Below, piece after piece: positions 1-11,930 of a stretch of 64,000 bases of DNA (positions are counted from its first letter, which is position 1; every line of letters begins with the position of its first letter). A program made the position numbers and the translations under genes. The notes under the pieces are model-generated. The model was given only the letters and a program-made list of their open reading frames with translations, was not told the DNA's origin and did not search any database. The stretch is from Acanthopleura granulata (taxonomy: Eukaryota > Mollusca > Polyplacophora > Chitonida > Chitonidae), in the NCBI GenBank assembly GCA_016165875.1, contig JABBOT010000010.1:15215357-15279356 (forward strand), in the 5' to 3' direction.

Positions 1-114
1 ATTTAGATCTAATGTACATTTAGTTTGGGTGTACATCATTCACTAGAATGAGGCCGCCATTCAAACAAATCATCATCTTCATCATTGTCTCCCTACCTCA
101 GTGGAATTTCTAAT

Positions 115-320
115 GACAACAAAGTTTTACGCTACATCGCAGGAGCTCCAAACGACAACACGTTTGTCGTGCTTGGCCACTGAAACTCCCACTGGCAACA
201 TATTTGATGTACTACGTCACCGTACCTAAAGCATATGAAATAATCTTTATTGTGCTTCGTCACTGAACCTCCCACTGACAATAAGTTTGTCGTGCTGCAA
301 GTCAAACTTTCATGGAGAAG
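115..320. repeat. Degenerate minisatellite, about 41-bp unit
   Basis: About five imperfect units share a core resembling CCTCCCACTGACAATAAG followed by TTTGTCGTGCT. The units differ by many substitutions. A 64-codon reading frame at 250-444 crosses the array and looks fortuitous. Confidence 0.5.
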
Positions 321-1429
321 TTCTTGTGTTTGCCGTTCAGGTTGTTTTACTCACACACATAATTGCCTAAGCTCGGGGAGCTCTAAAGCACAGGGGCGCA
401 TTTCACACTCGACTAGCGATCCTCCAGGCAAACACACTACATAACAAAACAATGTTTTAAGAGAAAATGCGAAACACACGTTTCTTCCATCCTATATGTA
501 TGGAAGTAACTTAAAATGACATGGTCCTTCATTAGGTATTTAGCCTTCTTACAGAATGACGTGAGTATTAGGTGTGTTTCTCAAGAAGTAAAAGTTACAA
601 GCTTTTCTTTAATCCCAACCCCTACATAGTACTTTGAGGGAATACTTAAAAGTAACAAAAAACTGAGACCTGCCAGAATATTTAAATGAGGGGTGGTCAG
701 TTGGTGGAGCTGGAGCATGCACACAGCGCTCGGTAAACTTCATATGTAAACAAACGTGGCTAATGACACGCGTAAGAGAAGGACTTACGGCTAGCTCATA
801 ACAGAGTCGGCCAAAAAGAGGCGTAAAAGAGAGCTAATCAGGTTGACAAGCAAGTCTAGAACTGTAATTGGTGTTCAGTTGTTGAAAAAATACACTGCTT
901 GATAGGAAGGTGAAAATGTTATTGTTGTGGCGGCGTTACAACGTCGAACATGGTCCGCCCTCTTTGTATTGAATTCGAATAACAGAACCTTTCCGGGCTC
1001 GTACACGCTACATACTCAATGAATATCTTTTATTTAAACGTGCCTGCTTTAGTTTATGAACAAACTTCTAAACTTCGTTAAGGCGTCGCAATCAGAATTT
1101 GTTTAAAAATCAAAATTTTGGGTGACCATGTCTCTTGAAATATCGTCTGAAGCAAAATGAATAATTTTACAAACTTATTTTGTATGGTACGGATGGAATT
1201 CACCTACACAGCCTTACCTACTCTATAATGTTGTTGAATTCCCCCAGGGGAATCAAAAATAATTGATGCAGGAATTCGAACCAGACTGTTATTTATTTAC
1301 TATATATCAATAGAAGTTGAATTGCTCTAATGTCATAATTTCAGCTCTTTTTGTATTTAACTGTATTTCTTGTCGCGTGGAGCGATATTTCATTTCAGAC
1401 CGGATAGTAGTTGATGGAAACATAACCTG
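321..1429. other. Intergenic stretch with no recognised gene
   Basis: AT-rich DNA with stop codons in all frames and only short open frames. I see no exon with recognisable protein similarity, no RNA gene and no clear transposon. Confidence 0.5.
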
Positions 1430-1800
1430 AAAGAAACCAAGAGACCTGAAAAAGCCCCACATAATCCAGCACTGTAACATCTGGAGAAACCAATGGCCTA
1501 GCACTATGTCATGTGAAGAAATGGCAAACGGATCTAGCACTATACCATGTTAAAAAAACACCCGCCCCGGCACTATACCATCTAAAGAAACCACCGGAAA
1601 GAGCACTATAACATCTGGAGAACCCACTTTGACCTAGCCCTATAATATGTGAAGGAACCAATGGTTCTAGCACTATATATCATCTTAAGAAACCTATACC
1701 ATCACAGAACCCACTGGAACTATATGGAGAAACCACTGCATCTACAGCTATATAACATCTGGAGGTAAACAAGTACCCTGCCAGGCCTATATTACATGGA
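1430..1800. repeat. Degenerate minisatellite, about 45-bp unit
   Basis: Units of about 45 bp repeat a core like CTAGCACTATACCATCTG followed by GAGAAACCAATGG. About eight divergent copies are visible. It has no coding potential beyond chance. Confidence 0.6.
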
Positions 1801-3150
1801 GGTACAACCCGATGTGATCTAACGAAACGTCAGTCTTCATCTTAAAGCAATCCGTCTTTATCTTGTATAAAACATCTTGCTTTGCTGAATATTGTACCTT
1901 TTCTTGTCACTTAAACTGCCATAACCTCCATGATCTCCCAACGCGTATCCTCACCTTGTGTACAAATGTGCCGTAAGCCTACTTACCATCACAATTAACT
2001 CTCTGGCCGTCTCTGTAGTAATGTGCAAAACATCCGCCACATTTACATGGACTGAAATCAACAACGTGAAAATAAACCCTGAGATTTATGACTTAACATC
2101 CTTACGACTGAGTGATCTAATTGGAACACAACACGATAAAGCGCCATTTTTTTTCAGTGAAAAGTTGCTGTATCGTACAACGCGTTATTTGTAACGTTTG
2201 CTTTCAGCTGATTTGCTGAAATGTTCAAGTCTTTAGTGATTCTATGCTTAATTTTTCGCAATTTAAATATTACTGGCTATTATCACGTCTCCAGATGAAG
2301 ATTTTACCACAGATTTACCACGTGGGTTTCGCGTTTTGTGTCATTTAACCTGCTTGAACTGATCTCTTTATTGTAGACAGGTCATGGAACGTCATAACTG
2401 AAAATTATTACTTTCTGCACCTTTAGTCTTGGCGAAAAAAGCTATAAATGTCAAAGGGGAATTCGTTTCTTTTCTAGGCCTATTTCAGTCTTTCTGCGCA
2501 CAAGCCACGGTGAATATGCCTTCGAATGTACACTGACTTCCCTATATTCTTAGACTAGTCCGAACTCAGCCTTGAAGAATAAACCTTTCAGTGATAGTAC
2601 CAAATCAAAATACACATTCCCTTTGATCCAGTGTAAAGTCTGCCCCCCCCCCCCCCGCGGGGGTTGGGGCAAACTTTACACTGAATCAGTTCTGAGCTAA
2701 TACATAACTTACCTGCACTTGGCTACTGGGTGAGCCGTAAACCTTGTGACGTCGCACGTCACTTCCGGTGCATCTCTCAGGGCACGCTAAGCGTTGCATA
2801 TAATGTGATAAAAAATCAGTGAAGGGATTCTCAGATACAATTTTGAACCATTTCATGGGGTCTTTCCTTTTAGACAGAATTAGGCAATTTAGGTCTGCGG
2901 AAAGGCACTCACAGACATCAGATATGACGCCCCAGACATTGTCACAAGCAGGCCATAATTGCACTACAGCTGTAGTTGATTGTACTACGCGCCCGTAGTT
3001 ATGAACAGATGCATTTGTGCAGCTTTTGTACAACGTGAATATAAAATTGTTTTGATCACGAAACGATAACTGACGTGAATGAAAAAAATCTAGGAGACGT
3101 TCAGAAACATTTTTTAATCTGACTACCTAACCGCCTTTCAGGTTTAACAG
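1801..3150. other. Intergenic stretch with one hairpin
   Basis: No gene recognised. The only structured item is the poly-C hairpin at 2625-2687. Open frames at 1958-2194 and 2686-3033 have no family resemblance. Confidence 0.4.
2625..2687. repeat. 22-bp inverted repeat around a C-run/G-run core
   Basis: The arms at 2625-2646 and 2666-2687 are inverted copies with two mismatches (core CAGTGTAAAG and CTTTACACTG). Between them is a run of C followed by GCGGGGGTT. The whole 63 bp can fold into one long hairpin. Confidence 0.7.
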
Positions 3151-3154
3151 AATA

Positions 3155-3480
3155 TCAAAAAGTTCTTACGTCCTTCATCAACGATCGCGGTTCCTGCAAA
3201 ATAAAAATGGTGGTCAGGTTTTCATTTGAATTAGTCATGAGTCGGAGGTGTACAGTATTGGTGCTGATGGGTCGGTTCGTTGCTCCAACTGTTTCTCGAG
3301 CTGTAGTGGCTGCTTGCAGGAACCGATTCCGACGATGGGAATTAACAATGAAGCGGTCTTGATGGTTGGACGTCACACGAGGCCGTCCGCTCCGAGCACG
3401 GTCATTGACGGTGTTTGTCTTCTGGTAGCGGTCAAGCAGTTTGTATGTGGTGGACAAAGCGGATCGTTACCAACAGGTTA
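3155..3480 (-). pseudogene. Tc1/mariner-type transposase fragment (DNA-binding domain)
   Basis: On the minus strand an open frame of about 100 residues resembles the paired helix-turn-helix region of Tc1-like transposases. The stretch RARSGRPRVTSNHQDRFI is followed by HRRNRFLQAATTARE and by a TNRPIS segment. These elements cut and paste DNA through a DD34E catalytic domain, but that domain is not found downstream, and the N-terminal helices upstream are lost as well. No terminal inverted repeats were recognised. This is a relic of a single insertion. Confidence 0.75.
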
Positions 3481-3682
3481 AGATTGTTGCATTTATATTT
3501 CTGCGCGTTAGTTCAATATCGGCCAAGGAAACCGGAAATTAGATGCCCATGCCTGCAACATGTTCTCATGGCCGACAGTGCTATCTTGTGTTGTCCTGTT
3601 TTCCTGAATTTCGCTGGAAAGCCATCTTTTCTTCACCAAGCAATATGACGTATGTTATAAGCGAAAAAGCTCACCATTAGCT

Positions 3683-3800
3683 TCCCAGAGATTACTCCGG
3701 GAACTCATCTCTCCCCTCCACCCATAAACTCTCCATCTTAGTGTATGTAAAAAATGTTGAGTATGGCTTTAAGCAATAATTAGACGAATAAAAAAGAAAA
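3683..3800 (+). mobile_element. SINE-like repeat, second family
   Basis: This segment matches 15008-15150: both have CCCAGRGAT, then TCCGGGAACT, then a T/C-rich part, then a tail like TTGAGTATGGCTTTAAGCAA followed by A-rich DNA with ATAAATA. The tail is related to, but distinct from, that of the main SINE family. Confidence 0.5.
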
Positions 3801-4245
3801 TAAATAGATCAAAAAATGAACAAACAGAGCAGAACAAGAAAGAGCGAAATACCATAATATGGATATTGCCCTGATCACGAAGTGGTCATGCCAAATCACA
3901 CTTGGCCTCGTAGCTGCCTAAGTTACAAAGGATCTTTCAAGTGTTGAAAAGCTGAGTCAAACTGTTTGCTGGCTTTGCTCTTAGATGTTTCTTTGAACAA
4001 ATCACAATATATTAGACAAAAACAATATTACGCCGCCCAGCCTGAACACTCAATATTTAAATTTTTTCACTATACTTTTAGGTTGAAATCTTCTGCCAAC
4101 AAATCTCGAAGACTTGAACTGTCTGAATTCATTTGTCTGCATCTTATACAGTAGACGTTGAAGCCTCGATTCAATTAAAAAACCAGCTCCTCTCTGGGTT
4201 TCCCCAACCACCATTATCAGTTCCTTTGCTACAGTATGATACTTC

Positions 4246-4480
4246 TTTATTTGATTGGCGTTTAGGCCGTACACATTATACCACGGCGGCCAGCAAAATA
4301 GTGGGAGGAAACCCGGGAGAAATCCACAACCTTTCGCAGGTGTCTGACAGGCTCTCTCACGTAAGACCGGAGAGGAAACCAGCATGAGCTAGAGATGAAC
4401 TCACAGCAATCGCATTGGTGAGAGGCACCTGGTTCATTGCGCTGCACAAGCGAGCTAATCCTATCGGTCACGGAGTCCCC
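4246..4480 (-). mobile_element. tRNA-derived SINE, main family (copy 1)
   Basis: Reverse-complement copy. It begins with the A-rich tail complement TTTATTTGATTGGCGTTT and ends with the complement of the tRNA-like head (CTCCGTGACCGA). The middle contains the diagnostic GTGAGTTC..GGAAACCAGCATGAGC region. The copy is moderately diverged. Confidence 0.75.
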
Positions 4481-4537
4481 ACATTTTAATATAAAATGCC
4501 GAATGCGACAGAGCAATATCTATTTTAATGATGCATT

Positions 4538-4752
4538 CTTGATGATGTGTATCAAGTCAACACCCTATTCTACCAATTTCGCTTCACACATCTAGCTAAG
4601 TTCACATATGTCTGCATTTGACAATATAAAATCATAAAACCCATTGATAAAACTTAATTTTCAAGCTCCACCATGTTTGGTTACAAAAACTGGCTAAAAT
4701 GTGTGAGGCGAAATTGGTACAATAGGGCGGTGACTTGATACACATCATCAAG
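4538..4752. promoter_or_regulatory. 54-bp inverted repeat in the upstream region of receptor copy A
   Basis: Arms 4538-4591 and 4699-4752 are inverted copies (core GCGAAATTGGTA / TACCAATTTCGC, plus ATGTGTATCAAGTCA) separated by 107 bp. The right arm is the one conserved upstream of copy B near 16735-16790 (AAGCGAAATGGGTAGAACA). The left arm therefore looks like an inverted duplication of promoter-proximal DNA that is specific to copy A. Its position, about 100 bp before the start codon, suggests promoter or 5' leader. A regulatory function is inferred only from conservation between A and B. Confidence 0.55.
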
Positions 4753-4849
4753 ACAAGTAAACCAGGTCATAGTCTGTACCGGATAGAGAAGGTCTCGAGT
4801 GAAACTAAACCACTCCATCATTCTCTAGTGTTTCCTTCAACGTTGCAAG

Positions 4850-7800
4850 ATGGCGTACAAATCAACAGTGAGGTACCTGGCATGGATTGTTCTTATTGTC
4901 GTGATGGTATGTGTATTAATTACTCTTCTTCTTTAAACAAAACAGGGGCAGAAATTTGCAAATGTATGATATACTCATTTTGATTTAAACACAGCTCGTA
5001 TGTAAGGCGAGAATAACTGTAGGTCTGTAGTAGGCTAAATTAGCCCATACTGGGAGACAATTTGTTGAAAAGTTTTGTCTGTTAAATCAGTTATATTAGG
5101 AGAGAGTTTAGTCAGACAAGTTAACAAGTCTTTACTATTACTTTTGTTGTTCGTGTCTTGCAGATGTCTCACCCTGTGGCGTATTGCAAATGAATTCTTT
5201 GGAAAACTTATGTTATTTCCATACAAATAGAGTGAAGGTATAACCGTAGACTTAATTAAAGAAATGATGAAAATCGCTTATACTTAACGAACAGTATATA
5301 GAGGGATTGTGTATATGAGGCGTATGAACAGGTTCCACAAATATATCCACAGACGGTATGAGTCTGTATGACACGGCTTCAGATTACGTGGCAAGTGTTT
5401 AATCACACACTAGTTTGTCTGAGGTATTCCATGACACCCCTATATTTGGAGAACTCCGCAACTAACAACCTTATAAGTATTGTTGTTTCTGCATATTACT
5501 CTTGATTGGTCTGACATCTTCAGCAGTAAGAGCGCATATTTCCATAGGCAAGCAGTATGCTGGCTGTATATTGAGCTCAGTTATAAGACGTCCTTTCTTA
5601 AATCGTATTAAAACTTGTGTCTGAAGCCACATTTTAAAAAAATCAGATAACTGTTCTATATAGGAGAAAGCGAGATAGATGTGAAAACAAAGAATTTAAC
5701 ATGATGCCTCAGGGCTTACTTAGTGATTTACTCCAGGGAAACTAGAGCCACCTTCTCACATACTATCAATGGAAACCGGATACATCCCGTTTCCTCCTAC
5801 ATATAGATGTGTGCCGACCCTCTCGTACATAATGCGATATGATTGGCGGTAATAGATACGTAGAATATATTTCCTTTAATTAGGACTAGATCTCTAGTCT
5901 GCCCTGAAGAGAGAATCAAGATGACGTGGAGGTGCCATAGAGACTATACATATGAACTCTCTACAAAGGGTGGGGGATTTTGTCCTGAACTTCGTTCATA
6001 GAATAGAATAAAGCCTGTTGCTTATCTACTCCGGAACTGGTGACTGATTATACCGGAAACGAAAAGCGATTACCTATTTGAATGTTCTTTTCTCATGCCT
6101 AATCTTCTTACTTTGTCTTACAGGTGGACAATACATCAGTGGCAACGCCAACGTACAAAGTAACTACTATAATAGTAAGTACAAAGTCACTTTAGAAGAA
6201 AAAAATCTGAAATAATTTTATCAACACAGTTTATTGTTAACAGTTATTGCTAATAATAATTTGTGCCTTTATAGCAATATACCGAATGGTCCAGCATATG
6301 GAGTATACATATCTCGCCTTGTAACATTTGTTAGATCCTGTGTGCAGTGTGATGATTTCAATCAACGTCACAAGTTACTACTGCAAAAACTAGTGTGCTA
6401 AGGATATTCCACCAAACTCCTTCACTCCAAGTTTCTAACATTTTACAATGAATACACCTCTCTTGTTAGTAAATACGGACGGAGTGTCCAGAATCTCTGT
6501 GAATCCACTTAATAATTGTGTCTAATTTCGCTTAACCCAGAGTTAGGGGCCGTATGTTCATCGTGTTGAGAATGATCGCCACGTTGGATAAGCACAGTTA
6601 CAATCGACGCCATGTGCACTAAAACGGTGCATGATTTGGAAACTGATTTGATTCATCCTCCAAGAACATTCATTGCGATATTCGTCATCACTTTGCATAA
6701 TTTGTATACTTTTTTAATATATCTTAATTAGTTCTTTAGTGACTTGTTTTATTTGTCGGATTTGGAAACTGGCCTTCCCGTCTTCAACTCATTTTGGTTG
6801 AATGTCAGTTTCGACGCCTAGGTCTGCAAAATTTGTGGAATCAAAACAATAAGAAACTATCAGTAAAAAGCGAAATAATCTACCACGATACATCACAGAA
6901 AATAATTTTACATACATAAGCAAAAATCAGAAACTGTGCACTTCGATAGCAGAAACCAACACAGTCAAATGTTCAAACCCCTAACTACATGCATAGCAAC
7001 AATACTCTGCATTTGTATCTTGTTAAACTTGCAGACCACTTTAATGCAATCCTGGATGTAGATTATGATGACCAGTAAAATGTCACAGATTGTAGATTGT
7101 GTCAAATAGTGACGAGTTGTTTGAAAAAAAATCCCGAAACAGCATCAAGATCTTGGACTTGAAATTGTGGGTAAGGATATTGAAAAAGATTTCTTTCCTT
7201 TGTGAATCCGCATTTTTTACCACTTGATGTTGTACGTAGGTATTGTTCCACTACTAGGCATTCAGCATTCGCTCTCACTGCTTAAAATTCAAATTTGCAG
7301 ATTACAAACTTTCGGTAACCGGAATAATTCTGTCACTGATCTTAAATTCATTTGTTTCTGGTCTCACAATAGGAGAAACCGTTTATGATAAGATCCAACA
7401 ACCCGGACGGGAGTATAACTTTCAAGGGATATCTGATGGACGTCCTGCAAGAACTGGAGAAATATCTGGGTGTCATCTTTGACATTGACCTTGTGGTGGA
7501 TGGTAGATATGGGTCGGTGACAGAGGAGGGAAACTGGACGGGTCTCATTGGGCATTTAGTGCGAGAGGTCAGCTCGTGTGGACGAATTTATCGCTGGCAT
7601 GATACTGACTTGCTATGAGTGTGTCATCGCTAAGTTGATTATGGATAGAGTTTCTAGTTGATTAAGGACAGATTTGTCTAGTAGCATTGCCAACATCTCT
7701 ACAAATCCAACTTAAATGAACTATATCTTTAAGCAAATTAGTTTCACCAGCAGTGACGTTACTTATATAGAGATTGTGTACAATCAGTTGGCTATTTAAG

Positions 7801-10800
7801 TGAAAATTATGATTCCATACATATCTTTGATTTGACAAGAGCACTCTGCTGAACCCAGAAATCCAAGCCTGGAGCTTGACAACCACTGAATAATTGTACA
7901 TTTGAATAGCTGTGATCTGTTAAGTACAGGATGGAATGAACATTACAAGTATTGCTATTCCTATATTCGATTTTTTTTATGTAATAGTCGTATTAAAAAA
8001 GTATGCCTTTCATGAGTATCTTCCTGAGTCGACTCCTTCAACTGCAGAGTGACCAAGCAGATGTGGACAAGTGGTTAAGTCACCTTTGTGACTTTGAACT
8101 TCTGTAAGCTTTATCATTTACCTGCATCATGACTATCTAGATTACTAAGTCAATGAATGATTAAATAAATCTCTGAACATTCTATATTTGACAGGAGGCT
8201 GATATTGCAGCAGCAGCCTTGGCAGTACTGGCAAAACGAGCCAAGACCGTCGATTACACCCAGCCGTACATGTTAGCCGGTCCCCAGATACTGATGAAGA
8301 CTCCCCAGGGGTTGACAATGTCCAAGTTCTTCATGCTTCTTCAGCCGTTCTCCACGGGCGTCTGGATCACGGCCTTGGTTGGCTATGTGGTAGTTAGCCT
8401 CGCCCTGTACGCTATCTGGCGCTGGAGTCCCTTCGAATGGGGAAATGCACCAACTGGGTCTGATCGTGACGTCAGAGAGAGCTTCAATATCCACAATAGC
8501 TTTCTGTTTGTGTTTAGTACTATGTTGTGGCAAGGTGAGTTTGCTATTTGGCGCATCTTGGAAATCTTTCAACAACTAGCATGTGAAAACTTATAAGTGA
8601 AACCTTCTTCATTTCCAATGCTTGCTGATTCTTCCACAGCTAAATTTACACGACACAGACTGGCACTGGCTGAGGGGTTCCGATACAGAACCACAAAGTT
8701 TGAAACTTTGTGTTACTTCACTGCAGCAGTACAGATTCCTAAGTGACCAGTAAAATCCCTGTTTATCCAGAAATACAATATTTAAAGTTACAGCTTACCT
8801 AGAGGGTAAATTTGCATGTAACTTGCATGGTCACATGTAACCCTTGAAGTACGACCTCTTTTCAGTTTACCTCAGGGTATTTTTCTAACTTTTCATGTAA
8901 ATGTATAAATGGATACAAATCAATGAACAGTGAATTGATGAACATTTGTTTAAGCCTTATGAAAGCAACTTTACTCTGTAAGGTGCACATCTGCAAATAT
9001 GATACAGGTTTCAATGAAAATGTTTTTTTTGCCAAGTGAACATATTTAAGGTTTGTTGCCGCGTATGCGACATGACCATGAGTAATCAGATATGTATTGT
9101 AGCGGTAGGCATGTGTACATAGGATCTTTTTAATTTCTTTGTGTTCCGTTAAGCAGTTAATTGCTTAGTTCTTTTTTCCGGGAGGAAAGCAGTTGGAGTT
9201 ATGTTTTCTTGTCTCAATCCCAGGTTACGATTTGGCTCCTAGGTCGCTTTCCGGGAGAATCCTCAGCGCCATTTGGTGGATTTTTACCATGTTTTTCCTG
9301 GTTGCCTATATAGCATCTCTGACTGGCAGGTTTATCATTAAGGACTCTCTGACTCCAACCAGAATCAACACCTTTGATGACTTGGCGTTGTCTAATTTGA
9401 GATACGGAGCAATCAAAGGAGGATCTACGGCGTATCTTTTCAAATCGGCCAAAAACCCATTAAGACAGCGCATGTGGAGACAGATGCAAGCCAACCCTTC
9501 GGACATGGTGTCGTCAACTGCAGAAGGCATCAAGAAAGTTCGCGAATCCAATGGTAACTACGCTTTTATCATGGAGACACCGATGGCGGAATATCAGGCC
9601 TCCTTAGAACCTTGTGACTTGTACGTGACTGGCGAACCCCTGACGGACAATGGATACGCCTTTGCTTGTAAGAAGGGGTCAGGTGTCTGCGGCCAGCTCA
9701 GTCATGCGCTGTTGAAGATTAAAGAGACAGCACGACTTCATGACCTACGCCGGAAATGGTTCGGCGGGATATGCGCCGTGAAGAAAGAGTTGAAGACCAA
9801 ATCCCCATTCGTATCACCCAAAACTACATTTACAATGGAAGATGCCGCATTTGCTTTTCTTCTTCTTGGTATTGGGCTTATAATCACCCTCATTACCTTT
9901 GGATTGGAGATTTTTCTGAACGGAAAAGGCATCGTGGTAAGTCACTTCCGCTATTTACTTATTTATTTATTTATTTATAATTTGACAAAGCTATAAATTT
10001 AAATTTTATTTTATTTGTATTCATTTCACTGGAGCCTGGAGTTATACTGTAGAGCTTTTCGCTTATACGACAGCGGTTTAGTCTGTTGGGAAAGGATCCC
10101 GGAAACGCCATCTTTCACCGCGTAGCTGACAAGCTTCCTGACTTATTTGTCATCTTGTGGAATGTTTTGAATCGCTGACTGGGAACGGTATTGTCAGAAA
10201 AGAAAGATTACCATCGTTTGTATATGCAACACAAGATTTACGATATGTCTCAAATTTCTTTTACATTTATCGTAGGTTTTGTTACTATTGCATGACATGT
10301 TTACTTAACCTTCAAATATTAGCATTAAATAAAGCCTGAAAGTAACGGAAAAAACATTTCAAGACATTGATCTAGCTACACTGCCTAAAATATTGAGGGG
10401 GTTGGGGGCTCCATGGCCGAGTGAATTAGCGCGTTAGCGCAGGAAAAGGAACAGGAGCTTCTCAAGAGTCTCCTTCATCTGATACTGGCTTCCTCTTCGG
10501 CCGTAAGTGGGAAGGTCCACTTGCAACTTGCGGGTGGTTGTGGGTTTCCCAGTGAAATATTCTTGAGTACGGCGTAAAACAATTAGATAAAGAAATAAAA
10601 TTCCTCGCAACTCTTAACAATGAAATTCTGTAATATAAATAAATGTTATGTTTTTTTTCTAGACTTAGACGTGCATAGTAATACATAGATACATCTAGAT
10701 GGTTGGCTGTTAAAAGACATTTTTTCTGATTATTAATTTGAGCTGATTTCATGGGTATACTGCACAAACCCTTTCTAATAAGAAGTAAAAATAAAATGAA

Positions 10801-10851
10801 TATAATTTAAGTAAATACATTTTGCAGGTCCCGTCTAGCGGCAAAGAGTAG
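4850..10851 (+). CDS. Ionotropic glutamate receptor lacking the amino-terminal domain (copy A)
   Basis: Six coding exons with GT-AG introns: 4850-4906, 6124-6174, 7373-7567, 8195-8534, 9224-9936, 10828-10851; 459 residues. Exon 1 is a signal peptide (residues 1-19). S1 starts at once (YKVTTII, then EKPFMI). R116 sits where AMPA receptors have the ligand-carboxylate arginine R485; T480 is replaced by A111. M1 is about 156-176. The M2 pore loop reads STMLWQG, with W213 at the Q/R site. PRSLSGR leads into M3, which ends AYIASLTGRF instead of SYTANLAAF. S2 keeps S282-T283 and E332 at the S654-T655 and E705 positions. M4 is about 420-445. It should be a plasma-membrane cation channel gated by an amino acid or a related ligand; the ligand is unknown. 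The last exon stops after VPSSGKE, because a 4-bp indel relative to copy B removes the DEIRIH tail. Confidence 0.9.
6283..6825 (+). repeat. Dispersed repeat in intron 2 of copy A, shared with 61369-62190
   Basis: About 540 bp here matches 61369-62190 in the same orientation (shared blocks such as GATGATTTCAATCAACGTCAC and AAGGATATTCCACCAAAC). The corresponding intron of copy B lacks it, while sequence on both sides still matches B. This favours insertion of a mobile repeat into A over duplication of a gene. No open frame or terminal repeats are evident. Confidence 0.6.
10405..10600 (+). mobile_element. tRNA-derived SINE, main family (copy 2)
   Basis: The head is CTCCATGGCCGAGTGAATTAG, so the A box of the tRNA-like promoter is recognisable. 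The tail is GTGAAATATTCTTGAGTACG then AAAGAAATAAAA. The central part is shortened. It lies in intron 5 of receptor copy A. Confidence 0.75.
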
Positions 10852-11590
10852 CGACGAGATTAGAATACATAACACTGCTTCCGGTATGTGACGCCACTAC
10901 ATCTGGGAATTTTCTGCTGAGTATATCCACATACAACTCCTATTTATCCGGTTGTGTTGTGGAAGCAAGGCAAGTCATTATTTGTATTGAAGTTATAGAT
11001 GAAGCTTTCTCGCCCATGCGTGGCTAAGTGGAAGAGAATTTGCTTCTATAAAAAGTGAAGCACGGGTTTTCTGAAAGTACGTGTATTTGACTGAGCTGGG
11101 GGTGCACTGTGCTTACGCACCTGTCAGATATTTCAAAGACTTGGCTGTCTTTGCAAGAGAGCAACTGTACGGAACGTATGCGTAAGTGAACAGTCTGGGA
11201 TCATTTGTTAAAGGCATTCAGGATATCGCCACATATTTCCTCATTCTACCTCTGTACCTACAATTTTCTAAATAAAAAGAAATTAATGAAGAACATGCAT
11301 TTACTTTCAGAGCATGATATCTAAAATGCGACTTTAAAGGAAATATGTAAGAGCTGATATTTCGTGAGGGAAGATTGCATCAAGTATTATTTCAGTCTTC
11401 ATTGATGTCGAGTGGTTTTTCATGGACATGACTGAAAACCTCACAGTGTCATCGATTCTTGTTGATATTTGGGCATGATTTGGAGTATCCACAAAAGATC
11501 TATCTGTGCACTGAATAAAACTGAATCCAAATACTCTTTGTTTAAAATTTCTTTTTCAAGTTGGACAACACCAGGCAAACATAACGCTTT
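10852..11590. other. 3' flank of receptor copy A
   Basis: The first 90 bp match the sequence after the copy B stop codon (CTTCCGGTATGTGACG and ATCCGGTTGTGTTGTG blocks), so the 3' region is part of the A/B duplication. AATAAA-like hexamers occur at several places (for example near 11270 and 11513), but none can be assigned as the polyadenylation signal. No other gene seen. Confidence 0.4.
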
Positions 11591-11609
11591 CTCAGTATAC
11601 TGACATCAA

Positions 11610-11930
11610 GCCTAACTCATCATCACCATATCCACAAATCATCACCATCATTGCAATAACCACCATCACACTATAGTTATAATCATCATAAAACCACATT
11701 GTCACAATCATCACCGCCTTTACCATCACCACAGTCATCACATCAACCAACATCACATCATAAACACATGTCGTCGTGGCAGAGTGGCTTTTGTCATCAA
11801 CACATCACATCATTGCCATGATCAGAATTGCTGGTATTGTCTGATTACACATGTCATCGTCATCAACAACGGGTCATAATTACATCCTCTCGTCATCAAC
11901 CACACATCACACATTCATCAACACCATTAA
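11610..11930. repeat. CAT/CAC-rich microsatellite region
   Basis: Interrupted CATCA, CACCAT and ATCATCATC runs. Similar tracts occur at 24745-24990 and 34505-34990. Confidence 0.8.

Noticed and set aside
9306..9551. Minus-strand open frames across receptor exon 5 (also 21755-22000)
   Set aside because: They are antisense shadows of the conserved coding exon; the plus-strand frame has the family motifs and splice sites.
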